Positions 31,493 through 39,964 of a stretch of 41,102 nt of DNA are shown here, one piece after another. Made by a program: the position numbers and the translations under genes. Position 1 is the first letter of the stretch. The number at the start of each line of letters is the position of its first letter. The stretch comes from an uncultured Clostridia bacterium (GTDB taxonomy: Bacteria; Bacillota; Clostridia; TANB77; CAG-508). The notes under the pieces were generated by a model. The model was not told the origin of the DNA and did no database searches. It saw nothing but the letters and a program-made list of their open reading frames with translations. Location of the stretch: positions 1 to 41,102 of the forward strand of contig CALXFE010000014.1 of assembly GCA_944387545.1 (NCBI GenBank), written 5' to 3'.

Positions 31493-33802
31493 TAGTATAT
31501 GTTTTTATATATCTTTCTTTTTATAAAGATAATCACATAACTAATCATCGCTAAAATCACAACAATTCCAATTTGTTGAGTCTCCAATGGTGACAAATTT
31601 AATAAATTCCTAAATAGATATACTGCTACATAAAATCCAACAGCTGTTGTACTAAATAAAAATGCATGAACTTTATTAAATGGCATACAAACCTCTTGAA
31701 CAGCTAATATACTTACAAATCCAATTAGTAAATACATCATAGTAGTTAATGTATTTTGCTCTATTCCTATACCATTTCCTAAAACTGTTAAAATGACGAT
31801 ATTTAGCATAATCATAATCGCAAATGGAAATGCATTTGTTAGCGCTGTCTTTAAAAATATTCCTTTGATTGCTTTTTCATTTCTTTCAAAAGATACAAAG
31901 AACGAGGTATATGCTTCAATTACTAAGTCTATTAATGTAATTTGTATTGGTATGAATGGAAATGCCATATTGGTTAATATACAAAATACAGATAATAGCA
32001 CAGAATATATGGTTTTAATGAAAAATATTCTTGCCACATTTGTAATGTTATTAACAACTCTTCTTCCCTCCATTAGTACATCCTTTAAAACACTAAAATC
32101 TGAATTTAAAAGTACAATTTGCGATACCTGTTTTGCGCTATCTGTTGCATCTGGAAGTGTAATACTACAATCTGCTTCACGAAGTGCAATCACATCATTA
32201 ACACCATCTCCTGTCATAGCTACTTTATGTCCTTTTTCTTGCAATGCTTTTACAATAATACTTTTTTGATGTGGTAATACTCTTGCAAAAATGCTGTATT
32301 TATCTACTAATCCTGCTATCTCATCATCACTTTTTATTGTTGATAAATCTATGTAAGAATCATAATTTTCAAGACCTGCCGTTTTGGCTATATTGGAAAC
32401 AGTAAGTGCATTATCTCCTGAAATAATTTTTACCTCAACATCTTGCTTTTTAAAATATCCTAGCATTTCTTTTGCATTTTTTCTTAAAGGGTCTTCCAGT
32501 ATGATAGACGCAACTACTTCTAATTCTGGTAATTCTGGTGTGCGTATTACTTTACTCGTATATGCAATTCCTATAACTCTTTTTCCTCTTCTTTGTAAAT
32601 CTGTAATTCTTTCTGGCATTTGTGCCTTACTTTTTTCAAATAGTCTTTCTGGTGCGCCCATAACAATTGTTCCCATATTTTCAAAAGAGATAGCACTCCA
32701 TTTTCTTTCTGATGAAAATGGTATTTTTTCTACCATTTTATATGAAATATCTCCTTTAAAATATTTCTTCATCGCTTTAAAGGTGGCATTATTATCTTCC
32801 ATGCCATTTACAAATGCTATCATCATTTCATCAAATGGCTTTGGTAATATGGCTTCATCATACATCTTTATTTCTGATACTTTCATTTTTCCTCTTGTAA
32901 TCGTTCCTGTTTTATCTAGACATATGGTATCTATATGTGCTAAAGATTCTATACTATATAATTCTTGTACAAGTACTTGTTTTTTTGCTAATTTAATAAC
33001 ACCTGATTCTAATGAAATCGTAATTAATAAAACTAACCCTTTGGGTAACATTCCGAAGTAGTGCTGCTGCTGTTGCAATAACTGATTGTGTGATATCTGT
33101 TTGTCTTGTAATATATGCTTGTATGAATAGAATAATTCCAAATGGAATAATGACAAAGCTTGTAAATCTTGTTACTTTTTTCATAGAATTCATTAGTTCA
33201 GAATTGTTTGATTTCTGTTTTTTGGCTGAACTGATAATTTTATTGGCAAAATTATTCCCTCCTACTTTTTCTACTTTGGCATAACATCTTCCACTAACCA
33301 CATAGCTTCCTGAAAGCAATGTGTCTTTTTCTCTTTTTAAGATTAAATCTGATTCTCCTGTTAGCAAAGCTTCATTTACTTCTATCTCTCCACTGATAAT
33401 CTGTGCATCTGATGGGATTTGGTCTCCTTGTGCTAAAACAATCGTATCTCCTAATACAATTTCTTCTACATCTATTTTTTTCTCTTTTCCATTTCTAATG
33501 ACAGTTGCCTTTGCTGTATTTAAAATAGATAATTTTTTCACCAAATTTTTTCCATGTATTTCTTGTATAATACCAATTAAAACATTTACTGTGATAATTG
33601 CAAAAAAGAATACATTTGTATATGCTTTTACTGAAATTAATGCAATCGCAATGATTAAGTTATATAAATTAAATAATGTAAATACATTGTCAGCTATAAT
33701 CTTCCAATTTGATTTTAAATTGTCTTTTGGAAGTGTATTCACATTTCCTTTTTGTATTTGTTCTTCTACTTCTTTGCTTGATAATCCCTTTATTTTTTCC
33801 AT
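31492..33802 (-). pseudogene. Cation-transporting P-type ATPase, +1 frameshift (or programmed shift)
   Basis: With one +1 shift this is a complete P-type ATPase of about 769 residues. The first 249 codons (33802-33056) give the N-terminus, two membrane helices, the actuator motif EALLTGESDLI and the third helix. After the shift at 33055 come the M4 motif GMLPKGLVLLITISL, the phosphorylation motif ICLDKTGTITRGK, a nucleotide-binding domain, TGDGVNDVIALREADCS and about six C-terminal helices. The break reads CTT-CGG-AAT where GGA-ATG is expected, the same TTCGGAA core as in spoIIP. All catalytic motifs are intact. The M4 LPKGL resembles a streptococcal/clostridial group of cation pumps (Exp7-like); the ion is unknown. 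It has an ECF-type promoter matching that of the sigma operon. Confidence 0.9.
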
Positions 33803-33845
33803 TTTTTATATCCTTCCTTTCTTTATCATAAGTCCTAACATTTAT

Positions 33846-33870
33846 TACACGATTAACAAATAAAAAGGTT
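33846..33870 (-). promoter_or_regulatory. ECF sigma promoter of the P-type ATPase
   Basis: On the minus strand AACC (33867-33870), 15 bases, then CGTGTA (33846-33851). The surrounding CCAACCTTTTTA and AATCGTGTAATAA are shared base for base with the sigma operon promoter at 38466-38490. Confidence 0.82.
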
Positions 33871-33881
33871 GGAAAAATTTT

Positions 33882-33947
33882 AAAAAAACAGAGCTAATAT
33901 TGATAAGCTAAAATAATTTATCTTAACTTAACAATATTGGCTCCGTT
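33882..33947 (-). terminator. Terminator after the ABC exporter operon
   Basis: On the minus strand ACGGAGCCAATATTG pairs with CAATATTAGCTCTGT (one mismatch, one G-U), followed by seven T. The loop is about 30 bases and partly paired. Confidence 0.8.
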
Positions 33948-33959
33948 ATAAATCATTGT

Positions 33960-34748
33960 TTAACTACCTGTACTCCTATACTTTTTTAAAGCCCAATTCC
34001 ATACATTAATTGCTATAATCCATATAACAATTACAATCAATGGTACGATAAAAATCAAATTACTTTCATTTAATCCCAAATAATCCAAAGTTGGATAATA
34101 TGATGCAAAAGCAAACGGTAGTATGATTGTTATTAAAATTCTTATAAACTTATTATAAATTTCTATAGGATATTCTGCAAGTTTATGTAATTGAAAAACT
34201 GACCAAACCACCTCATTAGATTTATATGTCCAAAAACCTGTAATACTAAATATTGTTTGTATTCCGCCAATGATAAATCCTCCAAGAATACCAAAATATA
34301 GTATTTTTAAAATTAAAAATAGTGTTACTGATACTTGTAACTTTATAAGCATTGACACAATTAATATTACTGAAAGTATCATATAACCTAACGCAGTAGA
34401 TGTTTCTGATTCTCCCAATACAGATATTAATGGATGAACAGGTCTTAATAAAATTGTGTCAAATTTTCCTTTTCTAATTAATCGCTTTCCTATGTCATAG
34501 GTAGAATCAAATAATAAATCTGTTACAGATATAGATAACATCATTACACCATATAATAGTAATAAATGCTCAAAACTCCAGTCAGCAATATTATCTGTAG
34601 TTTGAAATATAATCCATATAAATACCAATTCTATAATTTGGAAGGCAATTTGTGATACCATTCCCACAATACAATCTACTCTATATTCCATCATTCTTTT
34701 TAGTGAGGCCACTAGAAAAGAAAAGTATAATTTTATATTTCTAATCAC
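33960..34748 (-). CDS. ABC-2 type exporter permease (DUF990-like), second
   Basis: This 262-residue, six-helix permease belongs to the ABC2_membrane_6 family. It has a basic start (KLYFSFLVASLKRMMEYRVD) and the conserved segment GKRLIRKGKFDTILLRPVHPL near residue 80. I prefer the GTG at 34748, 5 bases after GGAGG at the end of the preceding gene; an ATG at 34760 has no ribosome-binding site. It overlaps or abuts the first permease stop, so translation is coupled. Together with the other permease and the ATPase it forms an exporter of unknown substrate, a type often linked to lipids or antimicrobials. Confidence 0.88.
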   Translation of the reverse strand: MIRNIKLYFSFLVASLKRMMEYRVDCIVGMVSQIAFQIIELVFIWIIFQTTDNIADWSFEHLLLLYGVMMLSISVTDLLFDSTYDIGKRLIRKGKFDTILLRPVHPLISVLGESETSTALGYMILSVILIVSMLIKLQVSVTLFLILKILYFGILGGFIIGGIQTIFSITGFWTYKSNEVVWSVFQLHKLAEYPIEIYNKFIRILITIILPFAFASYYPTLDYLGLNESNLIFIVPLIVIVIWIIAINVWNWALKKYRSTGS

Positions 34749-34749
34749 T

Positions 34750-35541
34750 TTATCCTCCATTTACTGTTATGTTCTTTATAGCTTTATTAAATATAATTTT
34801 TGCAATAATATATAAAACAACTATCCAGATATATTGTTTCATGATAACTTGCAAGATTTCCATATTGGTTAATTCTCCAAAATATATGTTAATAGGGGTA
34901 TAAATACAATCTTTAAATGGTAAAAAATTAGCTATTTTCTGCAAAAATTCTGGAAATAATGTAATAGGTGCAATCATACCAGAAAAAATACTTAATACTG
35001 CTCTTTTAAATATTTCAACACCCCAAATAGAGTTTGTATAAAATGCTGTCATCCCTATAAGTAACTCAAAAAAGTATACGACGATTACCGCTAAAAATAC
35101 AATTATTATAAAAAACAAAAAGTTCAATATTCCATTTGGTAATAAAACACCAAATAAAATAGAACATATTCCAAATGTTAAAACGCCTACTATTGTAGAT
35201 TCTATCAATTCACCTATTCTAATTCCAAAATAATAATTAAAGTATGAAATGGGATTTAATAATTCTCTTAATATTTCCCCTTCTCTTATTGCATTTCCCA
35301 TGATTTCATTTATTCCCCAATTTATAATTGGACTAAGTGAAACAACTAGAATATAGTAGGTGGTTATTTGTTCAAAAGTCATTCCTTGAATTTGATTTCC
35401 ATTATTGTATATGGCAAGCCAAATAAATATATATACTGTTATTTCTACAATAAAATTAAATATATATAATAATAAATCAAACCTATAGTATAATCCTTCT
35501 TTTCCATTTTGTTTTGCAATAGCTAAAATTTTACTAATCAT
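34750..35541 (-). CDS. ABC-2 type exporter permease, first
   Basis: This 263-residue, six-helix membrane protein is of the same family as its downstream partner. It has KILAIAKQNGKEGLYYRFDLLLY at the start (written here as KILAIAKQNGKEG and LYYRFDLLLY) and NAIREGEILRELLNPISYF near residue 85, the cytoplasmic coupling region. The ATG at 35541 overlaps the end of the ATP-binding gene, with GAGGGGA 8 bases upstream. The two permeases probably form a heterodimer. The closing NITVNGG is short and cytoplasmic. Confidence 0.88.
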   Translation of the reverse strand: MISKILAIAKQNGKEGLYYRFDLLLYIFNFIVEITVYIFIWLAIYNNGNQIQGMTFEQITTYYILVVSLSPIINWGINEIMGNAIREGEILRELLNPISYFNYYFGIRIGELIESTIVGVLTFGICSILFGVLLPNGILNFLFFIIIVFLAVIVVYFFELLIGMTAFYTNSIWGVEIFKRAVLSIFSGMIAPITLFPEFLQKIANFLPFKDCIYTPINIYFGELTNMEILQVIMKQYIWIVVLYIIAKIIFNKAIKNITVNGG

Positions 35542-36535
35542 CAATGATTTCCCCTCTATATATTTCCTTTAGTATTTCTTCTAATCCCTCTTCTTGAATA
35601 TGAATATCTAGTATTTCACAATAATTTGATATTAACTTAACGATATCCATTACTGTAAATTTGTCATGATTAAATTTTATTTTTATATTTTTGTCACTTT
35701 CGTCTATTACTTCAAATTCTTCTTCACTTGTCTCTAATGTTATATTTACATTTTTGTTTTTTACTATAAATTCTATCATTGTATGTTTTCCATATATATT
35801 TTTAAAATTTTCTTTGTCTCCATCATAAATAATTGTACCTTTGTCTATTAGAATAATTCTGTCACATACTTCTTCTATATCTTTTAAATCATGCGTGGTA
35901 AGTATGACTGTTGTTTTCCTCTCTTTATTAATATCTTTAATAAATTTTCTAATATTTTCTTTTACCAATATATCCAAACCTATTGTAGGTTCATCTAAAT
36001 AAACTACTTTTGGATTATGCAAAAAAGTTGCTGCTATCTCACATCTCATTTTCTGACCCAAGCTTAAATTTTTCACTTGCTTGTCTAATAAATCTTCTAA
36101 ATCAAGAATTTCTGTAAATTTCTTTAGATTTTTTTCATATTGCTCATTCGGTATTTCATACATTTTTTTTATTAATTCAAATGATTCTATTACTGGTAAA
36201 TCCCACCACAATTGAGTTTTCTGTCCCAAAACTGCTCCTATCTGCTTATTATTTTTTATTCTCTCTTCATTTGGAATAATTCCATTAACCACTACATTTC
36301 CAGATGTAGGTGTCAGCAATCCCGTTAACATTTTTATCGTTGTGGATTTTCCAGCTCCATTTTCTCCAATATATCCTACCAATTCTCCTTCTTCTATACT
36401 AAAACTTATATTGTTTACTGCTATATGTTCTTTATATTTTGGATGAAATAAGTGTTTTATGTATCCTATGATTCCATGCTCTTTTTCACTTATTTTATAT
36501 TTTTTAACTAAATTTTTTACTTCAATGATTGCCAT
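35534..36535 (-). CDS. ABC exporter ATP-binding protein
   Basis: The 333-residue ATPase has Walker A GYIGENGAGKSTTIK (about residues 55-69), Q-loop VLGQKTQLWWDLPV, signature NLSLGQKMRCEIAATFL, Walker B KVVYLDEPTIGLD and the switch His in VILTTHDLKDIEE. The N-terminal HLFHPKYKEHIAV insert and the LWWDLPV stretch are typical of the COG4586 group that pairs with DUF990 permeases. A C-terminal extension of about 90 residues follows the nucleotide-binding domain. The ATG at 36535 is preceded by AAGGAG; an in-frame extension to 36610 crosses the promoter. Confidence 0.93.
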   Translation of the reverse strand: MAIIEVKNLVKKYKISEKEHGIIGYIKHLFHPKYKEHIAVNNISFSIEEGELVGYIGENGAGKSTTIKMLTGLLTPTSGNVVVNGIIPNEERIKNNKQIGAVLGQKTQLWWDLPVIESFELIKKMYEIPNEQYEKNLKKFTEILDLEDLLDKQVKNLSLGQKMRCEIAATFLHNPKVVYLDEPTIGLDILVKENIRKFIKDINKERKTTVILTTHDLKDIEEVCDRIILIDKGTIIYDGDKENFKNIYGKHTMIEFIVKNKNVNITLETSEEEFEVIDESDKNIKIKFNHDKFTVMDIVKLISNYCEILDIHIQEEGLEEILKEIYRGEIIDD

Positions 36536-36565
36536 ATTTTGCTCCTTCACAATATTTCTGTTCAT

Positions 36566-36593
36566 ATAATAACATAAAGCTCTATCATTTTCA
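36566..36593 (-). promoter_or_regulatory. Promoter of the ABC exporter operon
   Basis: TTGAAA (36588-36593), a 16-base spacer and TATTAT (36566-36571) on the minus strand, about 30 bases before the ATP-binding protein's ATG. Confidence 0.6.
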
Positions 36594-36669
36594 ACAAAGT
36601 TATTTATCATTTATATAGATATAAATATTGATTTTTCTGTGCAACGTTGTTTTTTGTTGAATAAAAAAC

Positions 36670-36696
36670 AAAAAAGCCATCTATGTTAGATGACTT
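36670..36696 (-). terminator. Terminator after the ECF sigma operon
   Basis: On the minus strand AGTCATCT pairs with AGATGGCT over AACAT (one G-U), followed by TTTTTTGTTTTTT. Confidence 0.88.
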
Positions 36697-36702
36697 CTCA
36701 TT

Positions 36703-37632
36703 CTATTCTTGATTTTCTTGCTTTTCCCCACATTTAGCACAATACTTATCGTTCCTGTTCAAAACAGAACCACATGTATGACAAGTTTCATTTAACTTTG
36801 TACCACAATATGTGCAATAAATATGACTTTTATCTTGCGAAGCACCACATTTAAAACACGTCTTTTGATTTTGTTTATAAATAATATATATAATAACACC
36901 TGCTATATTGGTAATTAATGTGATACCTCCCCATAAATATGGGTTTAGTTTTGACTTTAGTGCATTTTGATAAATATATAAAGCAAGTAATATCCAATAT
37001 ATCATAAAGAAAAACATCATAATAGCTAGTATTACTTTTATATACATTTTCCCATTTTCAACTGGATGAATTTCATTGATAAAATATATTTTTTCTCCTG
37101 TATCATGATTTGCTATATAGCTTAATAAATAAACTTGCTTATTATCAAAGTTTGCCTCATAAAAGATTTGGTCTTCAGATTCTTTTTGAATCTCTGTATC
37201 AAAGTTTGATAATACTGTATTAATAATCAGTTCTTTATTGGTTGTTAATCTAAAAATAGCTGTGTCATTATTTGGATTTACAAAATAATCATTTGTCATA
37301 TCATCTGCTTTATTTAAGGTGAATTCTTTTTCATTTGCAAATTCAGAATTTTTACTACTATATATGATTTTATTTTCTTTATCTAATATTAAAACATCTA
37401 CAACATCTTCTGAATTGTCTGACATAGTTTTTATTTCATCTTTTATACTCTCTAAATTATTGTGATTATTTTCTAATTTTTCATTAATCATATGATAATC
37501 ATATATAAATGCTAACTTATCTTGAAAGGCATTTCCTATAAATACAATTAGACTAATTCCTACCAATATAGCAACAATTATATATAGTAAAATGACTTTT
37601 TTAAATGGTATTTTTTCTATAAAATTATTCAT
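36703..37632 (-). CDS. Membrane sensor-like protein with double zinc ribbon
   Basis: The 309-residue protein has a membrane helix near residues 11-33 and an extracytoplasmic domain of about 160 residues resembling a Cache/PAS-type sensor (VDVLILDKENKIIYSSKNS). Two or three helices follow near 195-260. The cytoplasmic C-terminus has two zinc ribbons (CFKCGAS, then YCTYCGTKL; CHTCGSVL, then YCAKCGEK). The ATG at 37632 follows AGAGGTG. It overlaps the preceding gene and is third in the ECF sigma operon, so it may sense an envelope signal and influence the sigma factor. This role is inferred from context only. Confidence 0.8.
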   Translation of the reverse strand: MNNFIEKIPFKKVILLYIIVAILVGISLIVFIGNAFQDKLAFIYDYHMINEKLENNHNNLESIKDEIKTMSDNSEDVVDVLILDKENKIIYSSKNSEFANEKEFTLNKADDMTNDYFVNPNNDTAIFRLTTNKELIINTVLSNFDTEIQKESEDQIFYEANFDNKQVYLLSYIANHDTGEKIYFINEIHPVENGKMYIKVILAIMMFFFMIYWILLALYIYQNALKSKLNPYLWGGITLITNIAGVIIYIIYKQNQKTCFKCGASQDKSHIYCTYCGTKLNETCHTCGSVLNRNDKYCAKCGEKQENQE

Positions 37633-37897
37633 AGCATTCACCTCTTGCATTTTCTTTTAAAGCTATTGGTAACATGATTAGTATTGCAAGTGCCATTAAA
37701 CCAATTGCTCCTACAATAAATGCCCAAATATTTACATCTAGCATAATTAATGTACTTGGTATAAACAATAATAACACAATTGCTAATATAAATATTTTTT
37801 GCATTCTTCTTTCTTTTCTTGTTTGTTTTAATTCAAAACATTTTTTATCTATCTCTGGTTCTAAATTTGATAATACATTTTGTAAATTTTTATCCAT
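37625..37897 (-). CDS. Small two-helix membrane protein, possible anti-sigma factor
   Basis: This 90-residue protein has a cytoplasmic N-terminal stretch of about 33 residues (LEPEIDKKCFELKQTRKERR) and two membrane helices (about 34-52 and 57-78). The ATG at 37897 is 8 bases after GAGGAGG and overlaps the end of the sigma gene. Position directly after an ECF sigma gene and a membrane location fit an anti-sigma factor, although it is much shorter than the usual ones and shows no ZAS (HxxxCxxC) motif. Confidence 0.7.
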   Translation of the reverse strand: MDKNLQNVLSNLEPEIDKKCFELKQTRKERRMQKIFILAIVLLLFIPSTLIMLDVNIWAFIVGAIGLMALAILIMLPIALKENARGECYE

Positions 37898-38435
37898 ATG
37901 CATTACCTCCTCTTTTTATCCTTTTTTCTAATTTTTTCTTTCCTTCATGTATCCTACTCTTTATAGTTTTCGGCTTTGTTCCCATTTTTTCAGCAATTTC
38001 CTTTAAAGAATATTCTTCTAAATATTTCAGCTTTATTGCCTGTGCTTGTTCAAATGGTAATGTATCGATTTCTTTTAATACCATATCTAATTCATTTTTT
38101 TCTGCAATCTTATCTTCTACTGAAATCGGATCAGATATGCTTTCTATATCAATTTCTGATTCCATTTTTTTATCTTTCTTTAAATAATCTAAATAACAAT
38201 TTTTGGCTATTTTCATGAGATATGTACTAAACATTGCTTTTCCTTTTATATCAAATTTATCTATATGTATTACCAATTTTAAAAATGTCTCTTGTACTAA
38301 GTCTTGAGCTACCTCTTCGTTTGCTGTTAATTTTATTAAGAATTTTGATACATATGGATAATATATGGTAATTAATTCATTAAAGGCTTCTTTTTCTCCT
38401 TTTTGGCACTTTTTTATTAATTTTACCTCATTCAA
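37890..38435 (-). CDS. ECF-family RNA polymerase sigma factor
   Basis: The 181-residue sigma factor has region 2 (about residues 10-95: FNELITIYYPYVSKFL, then ANEEVAQDLVQETFLKLV, and STYLMKIAKNCYLDYLK) and region 4 (about 120-172: LPFEQAQAIKLKYLEEYSLK, then EIAEKMGTKPKTIKSRIHEG). AAGAGGTG precedes the ATG by 9 bases. Its own promoter has the ECF pattern AACC-N15-CGTGTA, found again before the P-type ATPase, so it is probably autoregulated and controls at least that pump. The operon continues with a small membrane protein and a zinc-ribbon sensor-like protein. Confidence 0.94.
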   Translation of the reverse strand: MNEVKLIKKCQKGEKEAFNELITIYYPYVSKFLIKLTANEEVAQDLVQETFLKLVIHIDKFDIKGKAMFSTYLMKIAKNCYLDYLKKDKKMESEIDIESISDPISVEDKIAEKNELDMVLKEIDTLPFEQAQAIKLKYLEEYSLKEIAEKMGTKPKTIKSRIHEGKKKLEKRIKRGGNAYG

Positions 38436-38465
38436 GCTAGCACCTCTTTTCTGTTTTCCACTTAT

Positions 38466-38490
38466 TACACGATTTTAAAGTAAAAAGGTT
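38466..38490 (-). promoter_or_regulatory. ECF sigma promoter of its own operon
   Basis: On the minus strand AACC (38487-38490), 15 bases, then CGTGTA (38466-38471), in a context nearly the same as that before the P-type ATPase. Confidence 0.85.
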
Positions 38491-38669
38491 GGTGTTTTTA
38501 TAATATTTATGTTGATACTTTAATAAATAGATTTTTTGTCTATGCCTCATTATTATATCACTTCTAGTCAAATGGTCTAGTAATTTTAAAATATATTCTG
38601 TTAATATAAACTTTTAGTAGAGAAAATTTGATAAAAAAATTGAATAAGAGATATCTCCTTTGAGTGTTT

Positions 38670-38810
38670 TTATCGTAAAAAAAGTAAGATAAAGACAATA
38701 GTTTTTAATAAACTATCTGTCCTCTTTTTATTGGCAGTTACATTTACTACTTTTCCGATTACGCCACAACCATATTCATCATCTTGATATTCTATATCTT
38801 GAAAATTAAT
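38670..38810 (-). pseudogene. Possible remnant of a flavin reductase-like gene
   Basis: The 393-base stretch 38436-38828 has no intact gene. On the minus strand a start-less open frame of 46 codons reads FQDIEYQDDEYGCGVIGK then VVNVTANKKRTDSL. The piece resembles the C-terminal part of flavin reductase-family proteins (xxIGEVVNVxxDE). The rest is absent, so if real it is a decayed fragment. A hairpin (38694-38721) lies within it. Confidence 0.3.
38694..38721 (-). terminator. Hairpin after the serine hydrolase gene
   Basis: GACAATAGTTT (38694-38704) pairs with AAACTATCTGTC (38710-38721) with one bulge. A T-rich stretch (TTTATCTTACTTTTTTT) follows on the minus strand. Confidence 0.6.
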
Positions 38811-38828
38811 TTAAATTAGCTGTATTGA

Positions 38829-39905
38829 CTAATATAACAGTTCATGCATTATTCTATTTCCTATTAAAGTCATATTAACATCTTTTTGTGAAGATATGTT
38901 TGATAAAACCACAACTCCAACTTTCTTTTCTCTGTTAAATCCAATATAGCTATTGAAATTAGTTGTAGAACCATTATGCCATATAATATTATTCTTATTA
39001 TCTATCATCCATGTCATTCCTACACTATCAACATTTATATCAAACATATCATAAATTTCATTAACCACATTCACATCTTTTAACGGCTCTTGCGTCTTCA
39101 TCACATAATTTTCATCAGATGTGATTAGTGTTTCTAAATATTTTGACATATCTTGAACATTAGAAATAATTGCTCCTGTAGGGATATAACCATCATCTTC
39201 GTTCCATTTCCAATATCCACTTAAATTACCTGTTCCTGTTGCAATAGTTGTATTATTCATATCTAATTGTTCTAAATATTCTTCTAATAACTCAATATAG
39301 TTTTTATCATATACTTTCTCTAATACTAATCCTAATGTTGCAACACCAAAGTTTGAGTAATTAAAATTATAATCTTTATCTTCCAACTTTGTTTTGTTTA
39401 ATTCTTCCAATAATTGTTCTTTTGAAATATTATAAAAATCGTTTCCTCCAGCAAAGTAATTTATTATTTTTTGAACGCTTAAATAATATGGCTTAAGTCC
39501 TGATGTATGAGTAATTATTCGTTTTATAGTGGGATAGTATCTGTTTTCAAGTTTTAAATATTTTGAAATATTATCATTTAAATTTATTTTTCCCTCTTCT
39601 ATTGCTTCAGAAACTAGCATTGATGTAAAAGTTTTAGTAATTGAACCTATCTCATAATCATAATTCAAATTATATTCTGCACCATATACATTATAAGTAA
39701 CACCATTTTCATCATATATAGCTACCGATACAATTGCGTTTTCATTATTATTTAAGGTATAATTTATCATTTGACTAGAGGTATATTGACTAATCTCTTT
39801 CATCTTATTTTTATATATAATTCCACTAATAAGATTATATATAAAATATAAAAAAATTATTATGATTACAATTATCGCAAAAATATTCAATCTTCTCTTT
39901 TTCAT
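38829..39905 (-). CDS. Serine hydrolase of the beta-lactamase/penicillin-binding type
   Basis: This 358-residue protein is anchored by an N-terminal membrane helix (about residues 7-28), with its catalytic domain outside. The class C-like motifs are present: SxxK in YEIGSITKTFTSML (about 91-104), YxN in YNFNYSNFGVATLGL (about 180-194) and HxG in IIWHNGSTTNFNSYIGFN near 310. Members of this family hydrolyse or transesterify D-amino-acid peptides or esters; true beta-lactamase activity cannot be assumed. GGGAGT lies before the ATG. The orphan gene upstream ends 59 bases away on the same strand, so they may be co-transcribed. Confidence 0.9.
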   Translation of the reverse strand: MKKRRLNIFAIIVIIIIFLYFIYNLISGIIYKNKMKEISQYTSSQMINYTLNNNENAIVSVAIYDENGVTYNVYGAEYNLNYDYEIGSITKTFTSMLVSEAIEEGKINLNDNISKYLKLENRYYPTIKRIITHTSGLKPYYLSVQKIINYFAGGNDFYNISKEQLLEELNKTKLEDKDYNFNYSNFGVATLGLVLEKVYDKNYIELLEEYLEQLDMNNTTIATGTGNLSGYWKWNEDDGYIPTGAIISNVQDMSKYLETLITSDENYVMKTQEPLKDVNVVNEIYDMFDINVDSVGMTWMIDNKNNIIWHNGSTTNFNSYIGFNREKKVGVVVLSNISSQKDVNMTLIGNRIMHELLY

Positions 39906-39964
39906 CTAATTTTAACTCCCTATGTAATTACTTTCATTAAAATTTGTTATTAAATTACTATTTA

